From positions 372,001 to 436,000 of the forward strand of contig NZ_CP014163.1 of assembly GCF_001543245.1 (NCBI RefSeq): a DNA stretch of 64,000 bases. Reading direction: 5' to 3'. This document shows positions 1-9,066 of this stretch, in pieces. A program made the translations under genes and the position numbers. The notes beneath the pieces were generated by a model. That model was not told the DNA's origin. It saw nothing but the letters and a program-made list of their open reading frames with translations, and did not search any database. Numbering within the stretch: the stretch's first letter is position 1; each line of letters begins with the position of its first letter. This stretch comes from Aerococcus urinaehominis (GTDB taxonomy: Bacteria; Bacillota; Bacilli; Lactobacillales; Aerococcaceae).

Positions 1-1014
1 AAATTCTGACGTTTTATATTTTCCACCAAGATCACTGGTTTTAATTCCTGTTTCAATCAAAGCATACGCCGCTTTCTCAACCGTCTCTGCTTCTTCTACA
101 AGTCCAAAACTTTCCCGCAACATAGCTGTCACAGATAAAATCATCGACATCGGATTAGCTAGGTCTTGACCAGCAATATCAGGTGCTGAGCCGTGAATCG
201 GCTCATATAAACTTAATCCTGATTGGCCCCGGGAACTCGAAGGGTTCATTCCCAATGAACCAGTCAAAACGGAGGCTTCATCTGACAAGATATCGCCAAA
301 TAGATTCTCAGTTAAAATGACATCGTAGGCATTCGGTTTTGTAACCAATTTCATCGCCATAGCATCAACATACTCATGACTTAATTCAACATCAGGATAT
401 TGACTAGCCATTTGACTGACAGTGTGTCGCCATAAGCGCGATGAAGCGAGCACATTTGCCTTGTCAACTGAGGTTAGTTTACACCGCCTAGATTGGGCCA
501 TTTCAAAGGCTACTTTAGCCACTCGTTCAACTTCAGTTTTAGAATAAGGCATTAGGTCGCTGGCGTAGTCAGTACCCTCTTCTTTATGACCAAAATAAGC
601 CCCGCCAGTTAATTCACGGACAACTACGAAATCAGTACCAGATACAATATCAGCTTTCAATGGAGATAAACCAACTGTAGCTTGAGGTACTTTAATGGGT
701 CGGAGGTTACAGAAAAGTCCTAAATCTTGGCGTAACATTAAAATACCTTGCTCTGGAGTTACAGCTGATTGATCATACTGGGGGCCACCAATCGCCCCTA
801 ATAAGATGGCATCTGCCTGATGGACTGCACGTTTAGTTGCTTGCGGATAGGGATGACCCTGACTATCAATAGCAGCCCCTCCAAAATCTTTTTCTTCTAT
901 CGTGAACTGATGACCATAGCGATCTGCAACAGCTTTTAAAACAGCCAAACCACTTGCCATAATTTCCGGTCCGATGCCATCACCAGCTAAGGCGACAATA
1001 TGTGCTTGAACCAT
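1..1014 (-). CDS. leuB: 3-isopropylmalate dehydrogenase LeuB (3' end cut by window edge)
   Basis: LeuB oxidises and decarboxylates 3-isopropylmalate with NAD in cytoplasmic leucine synthesis. I translated 338 codons from the ATG at 1014-1012; the frame stays open to base 1, so the C-terminus is missing. The start reads MVQAHIVALAGDGIGPEIM. Family motifs include LLGAIGG, VVVRELTGGAYFG, the metal-binding LFGDILSDEASVLTG, and YEPIHGSAPDIAGQ. The visible length is close to the 345-365 residues usual for the family, so little is lost. The ATG lies 1 base past the leuA stop and uses an AAAGGAG inside the leuA end, so the two are translationally linked. leuC and leuD probably follow outside the window. 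Confidence 0.95.
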   Translation of the reverse strand, partial: MVQAHIVALAGDGIGPEIMASGLAVLKAVADRYGHQFTIEEKDFGGAAIDSQGHPYPQATKRAVHQADAILLGAIGGPQYDQSAVTPEQGILMLRQDLGLFCNLRPIKVPQATVGLSPLKADIVSGTDFVVVRELTGGAYFGHKEEGTDYASDLMPYSKTEVERVAKVAFEMAQSRRCKLTSVDKANVLASSRLWRHTVSQMASQYPDVELSHEYVDAMAMKLVTKPNAYDVILTENLFGDILSDEASVLTGSLGMNPSSSRGQSGLSLYEPIHGSAPDIAGQDLANPMSMILSVTAMLRESFGLVEEAETVEKAAYALIETGIKTSDLGGKYKTSEF

Positions 1015-1015
1015 A

Positions 1016-2548
1016 TTACTGAGCTCCTTTCCGACCTGCTTCAAATTTTCCATAGGCTTGCAAGTAAGCATAGGCTGAAGCGGTAATGACATCATAGTCA
1101 ACCCCCGTACCATTGTAGTGATTACCCTGGTCATCAGCGATTGATGTATAGACAGTAGCCTGAGCGTCAATTCCCTCAGTAACTGCATCTAGGCGATATT
1201 CCATCAATTTTGCTTTAACTGGCATGAGGGAATCAATGGCATTGAAAATTGCTTCAACTGGACCTTCTCCTATAGAGGTCGCTTGTTGGATAGGAGCTTC
1301 CTCCTCATTACGACAAATTTCAACTACTGCTGTAGGTATACCATGAGTAGCAGTCATCAATTGCAAGGTGTTTAGTCGATAGGCCGACTGACGAATATCC
1401 CGACGTCCAAGTACTAAAGAAACTAGATCTTCATTAGTTACCTGTTTTTTCTTATCTGCTAAAACCTTGAATTTAGTAAAGGCCTCATTTAACTCATCCT
1501 TAGCTAATTCGTAACCAAGTTCTTTCAAGCGTTCATCAAATGCATGACGACCTGATAATTTACCCAGTGGTAAAGAGTTTTTCTCGACGCCAACCAGACT
1601 CGGTGTAATAATTTCATAAGTTTCAGCATGTTTCAAGACACCATCTTGGTGGATACCTGATTCATGAGCAAAAGCATTATCCCCGATAATCGGTTTATTA
1701 CGGGGAATAAACATACCAGATAGGTGGGAAACTAAATCAGAAGTAATCTTAGTCTGGCTCAGATTAATATTCGTTTCCATATCATAGTAATCACGACGAA
1801 TATAGAGAGCTGTGGCTACCTCTTCTAGGGCAACATTACCGGCCCTCTCCCCGATTCCATTAACAGAGCCCTCGACCCGGCTCGCCCCATTTTCTAGAGC
1901 TGCGATTGAATTAGCTGTCGCCATGCCCAAATCATTGTGACAGTGGCAGGCAAAAATTGCTTGATCAAACTTTGGACAATTTTCCTTAAGATAGGCGAAT
2001 AAGCGACCAAACTCACTTGGGTTGGTATATCCAGTTGTATCAGGCACATTAATCATAGTAGCCCCTGCGTCAATGGCGACGTTAATTGCTTCGACCAGGA
2101 AATCCCATTCAGTTCGTGTCGCATCCTCAGGAGAAAATTGTACCTGGTCAAAATATTGTTTAGCGTAGGAAACATGTTCCTTAATCGAAGCTAGAACCTC
2201 TTCTTTTGACATCTGCAACTTATATTGACGATGAATAGGACTAGTTGCTAAAAAGACATGAATTTGAGGATTAACAGCATTGACTAAAGCATCACGGACA
2301 GCATCGATATCCTTTTTTACACATCGGGCTAAGCCCACAACTTGGGTCTGTTTCAAAGTATCTGCGATGGCTTTGACTGCTTCAAAATCACCAGGACTGG
2401 TAATCGGAAAACCGGCCTCGATTGCATCTACCCCCCACCGTTCTAACTGCTTGGCAATCTCTAATTTATCAGCAGTGTTAAAATTAACACCCGGGGTTTG
2501 TTCGCCATCACGCAGGGTGGTATCAAGAATTTGAATTTTTCTAGTCAT
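1016..2548 (-). CDS. leuA: 2-isopropylmalate synthase LeuA
   Basis: LeuA condenses acetyl-CoA with 2-oxoisovalerate, the committed step of leucine synthesis. The 510-residue protein has the TIM-barrel signature [13 protein letters not shown] near residues 9-21, the metal-binding HCHNDLG near 201, and GNVALEE near 237. A C-terminal regulatory domain (about 370-510) is where the family senses leucine. Length matches full-size bacterial LeuA. The ATG at 2548 follows a GAAAGGAAG site. A strong -35 (TTGACA) and TATAGA lie just upstream, so leuA has its own promoter. leuB follows after 1 base. Confidence 0.96.
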   Translation of the reverse strand: MTRKIQILDTTLRDGEQTPGVNFNTADKLEIAKQLERWGVDAIEAGFPITSPGDFEAVKAIADTLKQTQVVGLARCVKKDIDAVRDALVNAVNPQIHVFLATSPIHRQYKLQMSKEEVLASIKEHVSYAKQYFDQVQFSPEDATRTEWDFLVEAINVAIDAGATMINVPDTTGYTNPSEFGRLFAYLKENCPKFDQAIFACHCHNDLGMATANSIAALENGASRVEGSVNGIGERAGNVALEEVATALYIRRDYYDMETNINLSQTKITSDLVSHLSGMFIPRNKPIIGDNAFAHESGIHQDGVLKHAETYEIITPSLVGVEKNSLPLGKLSGRHAFDERLKELGYELAKDELNEAFTKFKVLADKKKQVTNEDLVSLVLGRRDIRQSAYRLNTLQLMTATHGIPTAVVEICRNEEEAPIQQATSIGEGPVEAIFNAIDSLMPVKAKLMEYRLDAVTEGIDAQATVYTSIADDQGNHYNGTGVDYDVITASAYAYLQAYGKFEAGRKGAQ

Positions 2549-2580
2549 TTGCCTGACTTCCTTTCTTTGGACTCAGATAA

Positions 2581-2610
2581 TCTATATTTAGGAACCGAGC
2601 TAATTGTCAA
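2581..2610 (-). promoter_or_regulatory. Promoter of leuAB
   Basis: On the minus strand TTGACA (2610-2605) is followed after 18 bases by TATAGA (2586-2581). The leader to the leuA ATG is only about 27-30 bases. It lies downstream of the terminator at 2636-2683, so leuA need not depend on the promoter at 2865. Confidence 0.7.
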
Positions 2611-2635
2611 ACTATTCAAAACATTATACCTAAAT

Positions 2636-2683
2636 TAAAAGAGGGCCTCTTTTGGTGCTAAAAATATAGCCCAAGGCCCCCTT
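2636..2683 (-). terminator. Intrinsic terminator between the 41-codon gene and leuA
   Basis: On the minus strand a 10-bp stem (AAGGGGGCCT with AGGCCCTCTT, one G-U pair) carries an inner helix (TGG/CCA and GCTA/TAGC) and ends in TTTTAATTT. It closes the transcript of the small ORF at 2710-2835. It could act as a leucine attenuator only if readthrough from the upstream promoter contributes to leuA expression. Confidence 0.75.
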
Positions 2684-2709
2684 ACATTAGGTATTAAAAA
2701 ATAAACGTC

Positions 2710-2835
2710 CTACTTAAACCGTTGGACGATCTGGTTGGCAGTTGTTGCGAGACCTATTAAACTATTAACTTTTTTTAAGTTTGCTAATAAAGCTAATAAT
2801 CCTAAGCCTGATAAAAACATCAAAATGTTACGCAT
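2710..2835 (-). CDS. Small Leu-rich membrane peptide, 41 aa, unknown function
   Basis: I do not recognise this gene. It starts at the ATG at 2835, with GGGAGG 10 bases upstream, and ends in TAG at 2710. The product begins MRNILMFLSGLGLLALLANL, one likely membrane helix (about residues 4-18), followed by a polar, basic tail ending QRFK. Ten of 41 residues are Leu, nine in TTA or TTG codons. It has its own promoter (2865-2892) and its own terminator (2636-2683), and lies just before leuA. It could be a leucine-sensing leader peptide, a free-standing small membrane protein, or a type I toxin-like peptide. Translation is plausible; the role is open. Confidence 0.55.
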   Translation of the reverse strand: MRNILMFLSGLGLLALLANLKKVNSLIGLATTANQIVQRFK

Positions 2836-2864
2836 AACAAGTCGCCTCCCTTATTGATGTATTC

Positions 2865-2892
2865 ATTATACACTAAATTCTGAATATTTAAA
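2865..2892 (-). promoter_or_regulatory. Promoter of the 41-codon ORF
   Basis: On the minus strand there is a perfect TATAAT (2870-2865) directly preceded by TG, with a weak TTTAAA 16 bases upstream. The RNA would have about 25 bases of leader before the ribosome binding site and ATG at 2835. Confidence 0.6.
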
Positions 2893-2943
2893 GTCTTTTT
2901 AATAATTTTTTTATTATAAATTAATTTGCAAATTTCAATCACA

Positions 2944-2972
2944 TTGAGCATTTCTCTATTATGTGATACAAT
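2944..2972 (+). promoter_or_regulatory. Promoter of the alcohol dehydrogenase gene
   Basis: TTGAGC (2944-2949), a 17-base spacer and TACAAT (2967-2972), about 30 bases before the ATG at 3004. An AGGAGG ribosome binding site lies at about 2989-2995. Confidence 0.7.
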
Positions 2973-3003
2973 GAGCATATAAATTTTTAGGAGGTCTATC
3001 ACT

Positions 3004-4023
3004 ATGGTTAGAGCAATTGTTGCAACTGAAGATAAACGTGCCCAAGTTATTGATAAGGAAATCCGGCCAATTAAGGCTAATGAAGCCTTGCTGGATATGG
3101 AAGTTTGTGGTGTTTGCCATACTGACCTGCATGTTAAAAACCAAGATTTCGGGGATGTTACGGGGCGAACCCTAGGTCACGAAGGAATTGGTATTGTAAA
3201 AGAGGTGGGTGCTGATGTCACATCGCTCAAGGTTGGTGATAGGGCCTCTGTAGCTTGGTTCTTTGAAGGCTGTGGCCACTGCGAATATTGTACAACCGGA
3301 CGTGAAACTTTCTGTCGCCAAGTTAAAAATGCTGGTTATACGGCTGATGGTGGTATGGCAGACCAATGTATTGTTACTGCTGATTACGCTGTTAAGGTGC
3401 CAGATGGCTTATCATCTGAAGCAGCTTCATCTATTACCTGTGCCGGCGTAACCTGCTACAAGGCCATTAAAGTAGCTAATTGTAAACCAGGCGACTGGAT
3501 CTTAATTTCAGGCTTAGGTGGCCTAGGAAACCTTGCTTTGCAATATGCTAAAAATGTTTTTAACTTAAAAGTCATTGCTGTGGACATCAATGATGGTCAA
3601 CTTGAATTTGCTAAAAAGTACGGCGCTGACCTTACGATTAATCCTTTACATGAAAATGTTGGTGAACGGGTTCAAGCTGAAGTAGGTGGCGCACAAGCAG
3701 CTGTTATTACAGCAGTCGCTAAATCTGCTTTTAACCAAGCGGTTGACTCACTGAAAGCTGGTGGACGGGCAGTCGCTGTTGGACTACCTAGCGAAGCCAT
3801 GGATCTATCAATTCCGCGTTTAGTATTGGATGGTATCGAAGTTATCGGTTCGCTTGTCGGCACCCGCCAAGACTTGGTAGAAGCCTTCCAATTTGGTGCT
3901 GAAGGTAAAGTCGTGCCGCAATGTGAATTACGTCGTCCTGAAGAAATCAATGACATCTTTGATGAAATGAATGCTGGTGAAATTCGTGGTCGGATGGTAT
4001 TAGATTTTAGAAATAAAGATTAA
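3004..4023 (+). CDS. adhP: Zinc-dependent alcohol dehydrogenase (AdhP type)
   Basis: This is a medium-chain NAD-dependent dehydrogenase that interconverts primary alcohols and aldehydes in the cytoplasm. In the 339 residues I see catalytic zinc ligands C38 (VCGVCHTD), H59-E60 (GHE) and C146. The structural zinc cysteines are C90, C93, C96 and C104. The nucleotide-binding GLGGLG is at 170-175, followed by a typical acidic residue (VIAVD). Length is normal for propanol-preferring AdhP. It is monocistronic, with its own promoter and a near-perfect terminator. The exact substrate is not shown by the sequence, and the symbol rests on overall resemblance. Confidence 0.88.
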   Translation: MVRAIVATEDKRAQVIDKEIRPIKANEALLDMEVCGVCHTDLHVKNQDFGDVTGRTLGHEGIGIVKEVGADVTSLKVGDRASVAWFFEGCGHCEYCTTGRETFCRQVKNAGYTADGGMADQCIVTADYAVKVPDGLSSEAASSITCAGVTCYKAIKVANCKPGDWILISGLGGLGNLALQYAKNVFNLKVIAVDINDGQLEFAKKYGADLTINPLHENVGERVQAEVGGAQAAVITAVAKSAFNQAVDSLKAGGRAVAVGLPSEAMDLSIPRLVLDGIEVIGSLVGTRQDLVEAFQFGAEGKVVPQCELRRPEEINDIFDEMNAGEIRGRMVLDFRNKD

Positions 4024-4076
4024 CAAGAAGCTAGGCTATAGACACTTATTGGTCTAATCAAGACAAAAGTTTAGCT

Positions 4077-4119
4077 AAAACCCAGCTGTATCACTAGTGA
4101 TACAGCTGGGTTTTCTTTT
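4077..4119 (+). terminator. Terminator of adhP
   Basis: A perfect 30-base palindrome at 4081-4110 (arms CCCAGCTGTATCACT) is flanked by AAAA and TTTTCTTTT, so it works in both directions. Confidence 0.9.
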
Positions 4120-4171
4120 CCTGAACGTTTCATATGAATTCATAATCTAACAAGCTGACTCATTTGTCTGC

Positions 4172-4177
4172 TATAAT
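4172..4177 (+). promoter_or_regulatory. Extended -10 promoter of mscS
   Basis: TGCTATAAT gives a TG-extended -10 about 30 bases before the ATG at 4206. No good -35 is seen. AAGGAG lies at about 4193-4198. Confidence 0.5.
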
Positions 4178-4205
4178 AGTTGCTAAAAAGACAAGGAGAA
4201 ATACT

Positions 4206-5277
4206 ATGCAGGATATTTTTTCCGAATGGTTGAACTACTTAAGTAGCAATGGTATCGGCTATTGGTTAGGGGGGCTTTATTTCATTATTAGCGCTAGCTG
4301 GTGTCTATATTTTTCTAAAAAATTTAATTCGGCGCCGTCAGGGGCAAGGCTCCCTTTCCTATTTATTGCGATCAATTTTAAATTGGCTAGCTTCCTTTAT
4401 TTTTATTATCTTTATCATATCTTATTTTTCTCACAGCCCTTGGTTTTTCAGACCCCTCTTTAAACTGGGAAATACAGGCGTATCGACCTTTTTAATTGTC
4501 TCGCTGCTCTTTGCATTGGTTCTAGCTTTTAAATTTATCAATGCTGTTAAACGTTTCCTCCTACCTGCTATTTATCGACGCTATGATATTGACAGAGGAG
4601 CTCAAGCCACCATTTCAACCCTTTTCACCTATGTCGTCATTGTACTTGTTGTCTGGATTACCCTAGACCAGTTGCACTTTGATTTAACCAGCCTAAGTGT
4701 CTTTGCCGGAGTGGTTGGTGTCGGCGTTGGTTTTGGTATTCAAAATATCATGAATAATTTTATTTCCGGTTTAATTATTCTCTTTACCCGTCCCATTCGA
4801 GTAGGAGACCGGATTGATATTGATGATGTCGTTGCGACTGTTGAAGAAATTCGCATTCGCGAAACAATTGTGCGTACGCGTCGCAATGAGCGAATGCTTA
4901 TCCCCAATTCTTATTTCTTAGAAAATGCTTTTACTAATCGGTCTTTTGCTGACCAAGAATTACGGGTCACAGCAAATATTGGTGTTGATTACGATTCAGA
5001 TTTAGAATTGACAAAGGCGCTAATGATACAAGCTTTAAAAAACACTCAAAGAGCTTATCCAGAAATTTTAGATTCCCCCGAGCCACGAGTATTTTTAACA
5101 GAATTTGCTGACTATGCCATCAATTTCGAAATGTGGTTTTGGATTAGCCAGCAAGATAATGAAAGAGAATTTATCGTCAAAAGCCAGGTCTATTTTGAAA
5201 TCAATCGACTTTTTAAAGAACACGGCATCAATTTCCCATTCCCTCGCCAGGATATTCATTTATTAAATCAAGATTAA
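4206..5277 (+). pseudogene. mscS: MscS-family mechanosensitive channel, frameshifted
   Basis: MscS channels release solutes during hypo-osmotic shock. Translation starts at the ATG at 4206 (AAGGAG upstream) and reads MQDIFSEWLNYL..GYWLGG. At a run of six G (4269-4274) the coding potential moves to another frame. Removing one G continues into a sensible membrane helix (FISLLALAGVYIFLK), then the pore helix (VGVGVGFGIQNIMNNFISG), the RPIRVGDRI beta domain and a complete C-terminus ending at 5277. The unshifted frame ends at 4463. The downstream frame has no well-placed start. The repaired protein is about 357 residues, normal for this family. It may be a real null allele, a phase-variable G tract or a base-calling error. 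Confidence 0.75.
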
Positions 5278-5488
5278 AAAAACCCCGTATCCATCTTATA
5301 CGGGGGTGGTTAAACCACTAAACGCAACTTTGGTGATTTTTTATTTCCAAACTGGCAAACACCCGCTGGCTTATAAAATATCATCCTTGTACAGGTCACA
5401 TTGACTCAAAATAATATCCGCTGGCCATACGGGTGTACAGCTAGTGGATAAATGAACCTAACCTAGTTTTGTAGAAAATAGTGATTTT
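5277..5488 (-). ncRNA. Candidate structured RNA with its own promoter and terminator
   Basis: This 326-base gap between mscS and the phosphatase gene has no ORF. On the minus strand TATAAT (5500-5495) would start an RNA near 5488. The RNA can form P1 (CCACTA 5447-5442 with TAGTGG 5320-5315). P1 encloses P2 (ACACCCG 5436-5430 with CGGGTGT 5365-5359) and a small TTTGG/CCAAA hairpin. It ends in a terminator whose T tract exists only on this strand (CCCCGTAT/ATACGGGG, then T6, 5305-5277). The 3' strand of P1 can instead pair with AACCAC next to it (5306-5318), a switch-like alternative. No minus-strand gene lies close downstream. I could not match it to a known RNA family. Confidence 0.4.
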
Positions 5489-5564
5489 TACCTAATTATA
5501 TTTTAGCCTATTATCAGCCAAAAAGCTAAACAAATTATCATTGTATACTAAACTTTTAAATTAT

Positions 5565-5600
5565 ATATAAAGCCAAGGCGTTGACGTCTTGGCTTTATAT
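5565..5600 (-). terminator. Terminator of the fbp-phosphatase operon
   Basis: A stem TAAAGCCAAG/CTTGGCTTTA with A/T-rich flanks on both sides sits 4 bases past the phosphatase stop. The T tract is imperfect (TTTATATATAATTT). Confidence 0.7.
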
Positions 5601-5603
5601 ATT

Positions 5604-6335
5604 TTATTCTTCTTCAACTCGACGGCTAGCCTCCTCTATAGCAAAATGGTCGGTTTGGTTATAGGCCTCTAGATGGTAGAGGCCATCTTGATAACGTACG
5701 ATGGAAACTGAAGCATTATCTAACATTGAATCAATTTCAAATTCAGGTACCAGTTCATTTATCATATTACGAATTGTCATACCATGAGATACAATTAAAA
5801 TATTTTGATCAGTTTCACGGTGTTTAGTAATAACATCGATGAGACCTAATTCAACTCGTAACCAAAATTCCTTAAAGTTTTCAGCATCATGAGTGGGATC
5901 TAATTCCTTCATGATATCCATTTCTTTTTTAACAATTGATCCCCCATCCTTCAACTGGTTAGAGGCTGCAAAAATACCATCAGCATTATCCCCATGAACG
6001 CGCTTGGCTACTTCAGCCCAAATAGGACCTGCTTCAAGTCCCTCGAATGATCCAAAGAACAACTCACGGAAGGCTTCTTTTTTGATTATTGGCAAGTCGG
6101 GGTCTGAAGCATGATTTTCTTGTAGAATTAACTCTGCAGTAGCTACAGTTCGCTGTAAATCACTGGTATAAACCGAATCAAAGCGAACATCAGATAGGCC
6201 ACGACCAGACCGAATTGCATCTCTTTTCCCTTTTTCAGTCAGGGGAGCATCCGCCCAACCCTGCATGCGATGGTAGTGGTTGAGATAAGTTTCACCATGG
6301 CGCATAAAATAAATTGTCACACCTTTTGAAGCCAT
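5604..6335 (-). CDS. Histidine phosphatase family protein
   Basis: This is a cofactor-independent phosphohydrolase of the phosphoglycerate mutase-like superfamily. The RHG motif is at residues 12-14 (FMRHGETYLN); the phosphohistidine is H13. The second histidine is in LIVSHGMTIRNM (about residue 175). At 243 residues it is a little longer than typical single-domain members because of an insert around residues 90-150. It starts 10 bases after fbp, with an AGGAGG site, so the two are probably co-transcribed. The substrate is unknown; a role in sugar-phosphate turnover alongside fbp is only inferred from position. Confidence 0.85.
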   Translation of the reverse strand: MASKGVTIYFMRHGETYLNHYHRMQGWADAPLTEKGKRDAIRSGRGLSDVRFDSVYTSDLQRTVATAELILQENHASDPDLPIIKKEAFRELFFGSFEGLEAGPIWAEVAKRVHGDNADGIFAASNQLKDGGSIVKKEMDIMKELDPTHDAENFKEFWLRVELGLIDVITKHRETDQNILIVSHGMTIRNMINELVPEFEIDSMLDNASVSIVRYQDGLYHLEAYNQTDHFAIEEASRRVEEE

Positions 6336-6345
6336 TTAATTCCTC

Positions 6346-8328
6346 CTAGTGGTATTTAGCTGTTGTATTTTGCTTAATTTTACCTTCCCGGTAAGCATGA
6401 AGCAATTTTTTTAAGTCTAGCACTTGTAATTCTAGACGGTCACCGACATCGGTTTCTCTAACTGTCATTCTTTCCAGTTCCCTATCCACAATTCGCCTAG
6501 TCGAAACAATGTCAGTCTCATTATTAATAGCATCTTCTACGCTGGTAAAGGCTTGGTGAGAAACTAGTTGCATGCCAAAAGAATTATATAGCAGGGTATA
6601 GCCAGCCAGGCCAGTTGTTGGTTGATAAGCTTTTGAAAAGCCACCGTCAATGACTAATAGCTTACCATTGGCTTTAATTGGATCTTCACCTTTTTTTTCC
6701 TTTACTGGTGTATGACCATTTACAATATGCCCAATTTCAGGATTAACGCCAAATTCAAGCATAATTTTTTCAGCTACTTCTTCTTTTTCTCTTAGCTGGT
6801 AATATATATTCTTATTCTCATCATGGGTTGCCTTATCTTTGATGTAATAACGCTCAAAAGTTGTCATCTTACCTTTACCAAAGAGTGAAGAGGCTTCCCC
6901 CTGCCAAATATACCAGAAATAATCAATATCAGGATTTTTCCTTTCTTTGGTAGAGCGATTGATATAACCTCGTCTAAGCACAAGTTCAAATTGATCTAGC
7001 AAGGCCCGTCCAGAATACTCCTGACCATTGACAACGGCTGACATAAAACTACCGTCGTTATTCATCGGAATACAGCCATGGTAAAGCAGGTTATCATTGT
7101 AAATTGTATATAAGTTACCCTTACTATACAAGAAGTCAATGTGTTCATGGAGACGTGGGCTATTCAAGAATCCTTGTTGCAGACGGTTCATAATATACTC
7201 TTCATCTGCTGTTAATTTATAAGGGTCTTTAGGATCAACAGTAGGGAAACTAGTGTTTTCAAGTGGGTAGGTCTTAGAGCCAATGGTAATTGTCATCTTG
7301 TCATAGTCAATCTTATCTAACAAGAGACGATTGTCAGTTTTAAATTCAGGGTGGCGTTTAATGACATCCGCTTCTAATTTAAATTGGATAATCGCAATTG
7401 CCTGTTGAATTTTACCAATTTGCTTAGCCTCTTCAGGGAAATGGGTGGTATCCGGATCAAGCTTGGGCATGAATCCTTTTAGCCCATTATCAGGGTACAT
7501 TTTTTCAGCAAAGGCTACCAAGGGACGTAAGGAAATACCATAAGCATCTTCAATAATTTCAAGATTATCATAACGGGCACAAATCCTTAAGACATTTGCA
7601 ATAAGCACCCGTGACCCCGCCGCAGCGCCCATCCAAATGACATCATGGTTGCCCCACTGAATATCGATGGAATTTTTTTCCATCAAGAGATCAATAATTT
7701 TATCAGGCGCTGGCCCCCGATCATAAATATCACCTAAGACATGTAGGTGGTCCACAACTAATTCTTGAATCAGTTCAGCCAAGGCAGATATCAAACGTGG
7801 TGCAGCATCAAGCTCGATGACATTCCTGATTATATTCTTATAGTAGTCTTCCTTATTAGACAGAATGGTATCTTTAAAAAGTAGTTCTTCCATAATATAG
7901 GACATATCAGGGCGCATGGCCTTTCTAACCTTCGACCTAGTATATTTAGACACCACAAATTGAGCCAGTTCTACTAAACGACTAATCGTCAAGGTAAAAA
8001 ATTCAGCAATTTCTGCCTGGCTATCAAAGGTCTTAACTACCTGTTTAATTTTACGATCAGGATAGTAGACGATGGTTGCTAGTTGGTTCATTTCGCGCAT
8101 AGATAAGCGACCGAGAAAAATTTCTCTGATTTTTTCTTTAACATTACCAGACCCATTTTTTAACACGTGTGACACCGCATTATATTCACCATGCAGATCA
8201 CTAATGAAGTGCTCTGTTGCTTTAGGCAATTCCATGATGGCTTCAAGGTTGATAATTTCAGTCGTCACATCAGAGATAGTGGGAAATTGTTTGGCTAACA
8301 ATTCAAGATATTTTTGATTTATGGCCAT
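6346..8328 (-). CDS. fbp: Fructose-1,6-bisphosphatase class III
   Basis: Fbp hydrolyses fructose 1,6-bisphosphate to fructose 6-phosphate in gluconeogenesis. The family is restricted to Firmicutes and close relatives, with a calcineurin-like metallophosphatase fold. Metal-binding motifs are visible: FISDLHGEY (about 48-56), LGDIYDRGP, QWGNHDVIWMGAAAG and IVNGHTPVKEK. Length is 660 residues, close to 670 for the family. I place the start at the ATG at 8328 (MAINQKYLELL), which has AAGGAGGAG at the right distance. An in-frame start 9 codons further up lacks one. A TATGAT with TG extension lies near 8380. Confidence 0.95.
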   Translation of the reverse strand: MAINQKYLELLAKQFPTISDVTTEIINLEAIMELPKATEHFISDLHGEYNAVSHVLKNGSGNVKEKIREIFLGRLSMREMNQLATIVYYPDRKIKQVVKTFDSQAEIAEFFTLTISRLVELAQFVVSKYTRSKVRKAMRPDMSYIMEELLFKDTILSNKEDYYKNIIRNVIELDAAPRLISALAELIQELVVDHLHVLGDIYDRGPAPDKIIDLLMEKNSIDIQWGNHDVIWMGAAAGSRVLIANVLRICARYDNLEIIEDAYGISLRPLVAFAEKMYPDNGLKGFMPKLDPDTTHFPEEAKQIGKIQQAIAIIQFKLEADVIKRHPEFKTDNRLLLDKIDYDKMTITIGSKTYPLENTSFPTVDPKDPYKLTADEEYIMNRLQQGFLNSPRLHEHIDFLYSKGNLYTIYNDNLLYHGCIPMNNDGSFMSAVVNGQEYSGRALLDQFELVLRRGYINRSTKERKNPDIDYFWYIWQGEASSLFGKGKMTTFERYYIKDKATHDENKNIYYQLREKEEVAEKIMLEFGVNPEIGHIVNGHTPVKEKKGEDPIKANGKLLVIDGGFSKAYQPTTGLAGYTLLYNSFGMQLVSHQAFTSVEDAINNETDIVSTRRIVDRELERMTVRETDVGDRLELQVLDLKKLLHAYREGKIKQNTTAKYH

Positions 8329-8536
8329 AACTAACTCCTCCTTATAATTTATCACTTAAGTCTTTCTTAATACCACTATCATAGCACGCTTTAGGCCAAA
8401 AATCATTTTAATTCAGTCAAAAAAGACAAATTTTTAGGCTAAGCTAAAAGGTGTTCTCCTGCAAACTCTTCTATTAACCATAATGATGACACCGAGATAG
8501 TAAGGCTAGCATCTGCATCTATAAAGCCAAGATACT

Positions 8537-8570
8537 TAAAAGCCTGTGACTAAAGCCACAGACTTTTTCC
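8537..8570 (-). terminator. Terminator of smpB
   Basis: A stem GTCTGTG/CACAGGC with a CTTTAGT-type loop is followed by TTTT on the minus strand, with A5 on the other side. The gap 8378-8536 towards fbp shows only the fbp promoter region and no ORF. tmRNA (ssrA) is not here. Confidence 0.75.
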
Positions 8571-8576
8571 AGATAT

Positions 8577-9044
8577 TTAATATTTAAGTGCTCTTTGAGC
8601 TTCTCTCTTCATATCTTTTTCCTTTAAGCTCTGGCGTTTATCATATTTTTTCTTACCTTCGCCAACGCCTAGTAGCAACTTAGCAACGCCATTTTTGATA
8701 TAAACCTTCAAGGGAATCAGAGTGCGACCAGCTTGTTGGACTTCTTTTTCCAAACGACTAATTTGTCGCTTATGTAAAAGTAGTTTTCGTGTCCGTAAGG
8801 GATCATGATTAAAAATATTACCTTGGTCAAAAGGAGAAATATGCACATTATGCAACCATACTTCACCTTGATTGATGCGCGCAAAACCATCTTTAAAATT
8901 AAGACGAGCTGCCCGTACTGATTTAATCTCAGTCCCCTTGAGAACTATCCCCGCTTCAATGGTATCAAGAATATTGTAATCATGAGATGCCTTACGATTA
9001 TTAGCCTTGACATTATTATCTTGGGATTTTTTCTTTTTAGCCAT
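8577..9044 (-). CDS. smpB: SsrA-binding protein SmpB
   Basis: SmpB binds tmRNA and delivers it to stalled ribosomes in trans-translation. The 155-residue protein has [21 protein letters not shown], the HNVHISPF motif, and the basic C-terminal tail ([17 protein letters not shown]) that mimics a decoding stem. The start is the ATG at 9044 (MAKKKKSQ) with GGGAGG 4 bases upstream; a TTG 4 codons earlier would lie inside that site. It follows rnr by 22 bases, the usual order secG-est-rnr-smpB, linking mRNA decay with ribosome rescue. Confidence 0.96.
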   Translation of the reverse strand: MAKKKKSQDNNVKANNRKASHDYNILDTIEAGIVLKGTEIKSVRAARLNFKDGFARINQGEVWLHNVHISPFDQGNIFNHDPLRTRKLLLHKRQISRLEKEVQQAGRTLIPLKVYIKNGVAKLLLGVGEGKKKYDKRQSLKEKDMKREAQRALKY

Positions 9045-9066
9045 ATGTCCTCCCAACTTTCAACAC

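Noticed and set aside
2549-2900. T-box riboswitch before leuA
   Set aside because: No T-box sequence (AANNUGGNACCGCG type) or specifier stem was seen. The region holds a small ORF, a terminator and a second promoter instead.
4366-5277. Independent short MscS protein from a TTG at 4366
   Set aside because: No ribosome binding site there, and the frame carries sensible membrane sequence upstream to the G run, so a frameshifted full-length gene is the simpler reading.
8378-8536. tmRNA gene near smpB
   Set aside because: The gap is too short, and no tmRNA-like ends or tag-peptide frame were seen.
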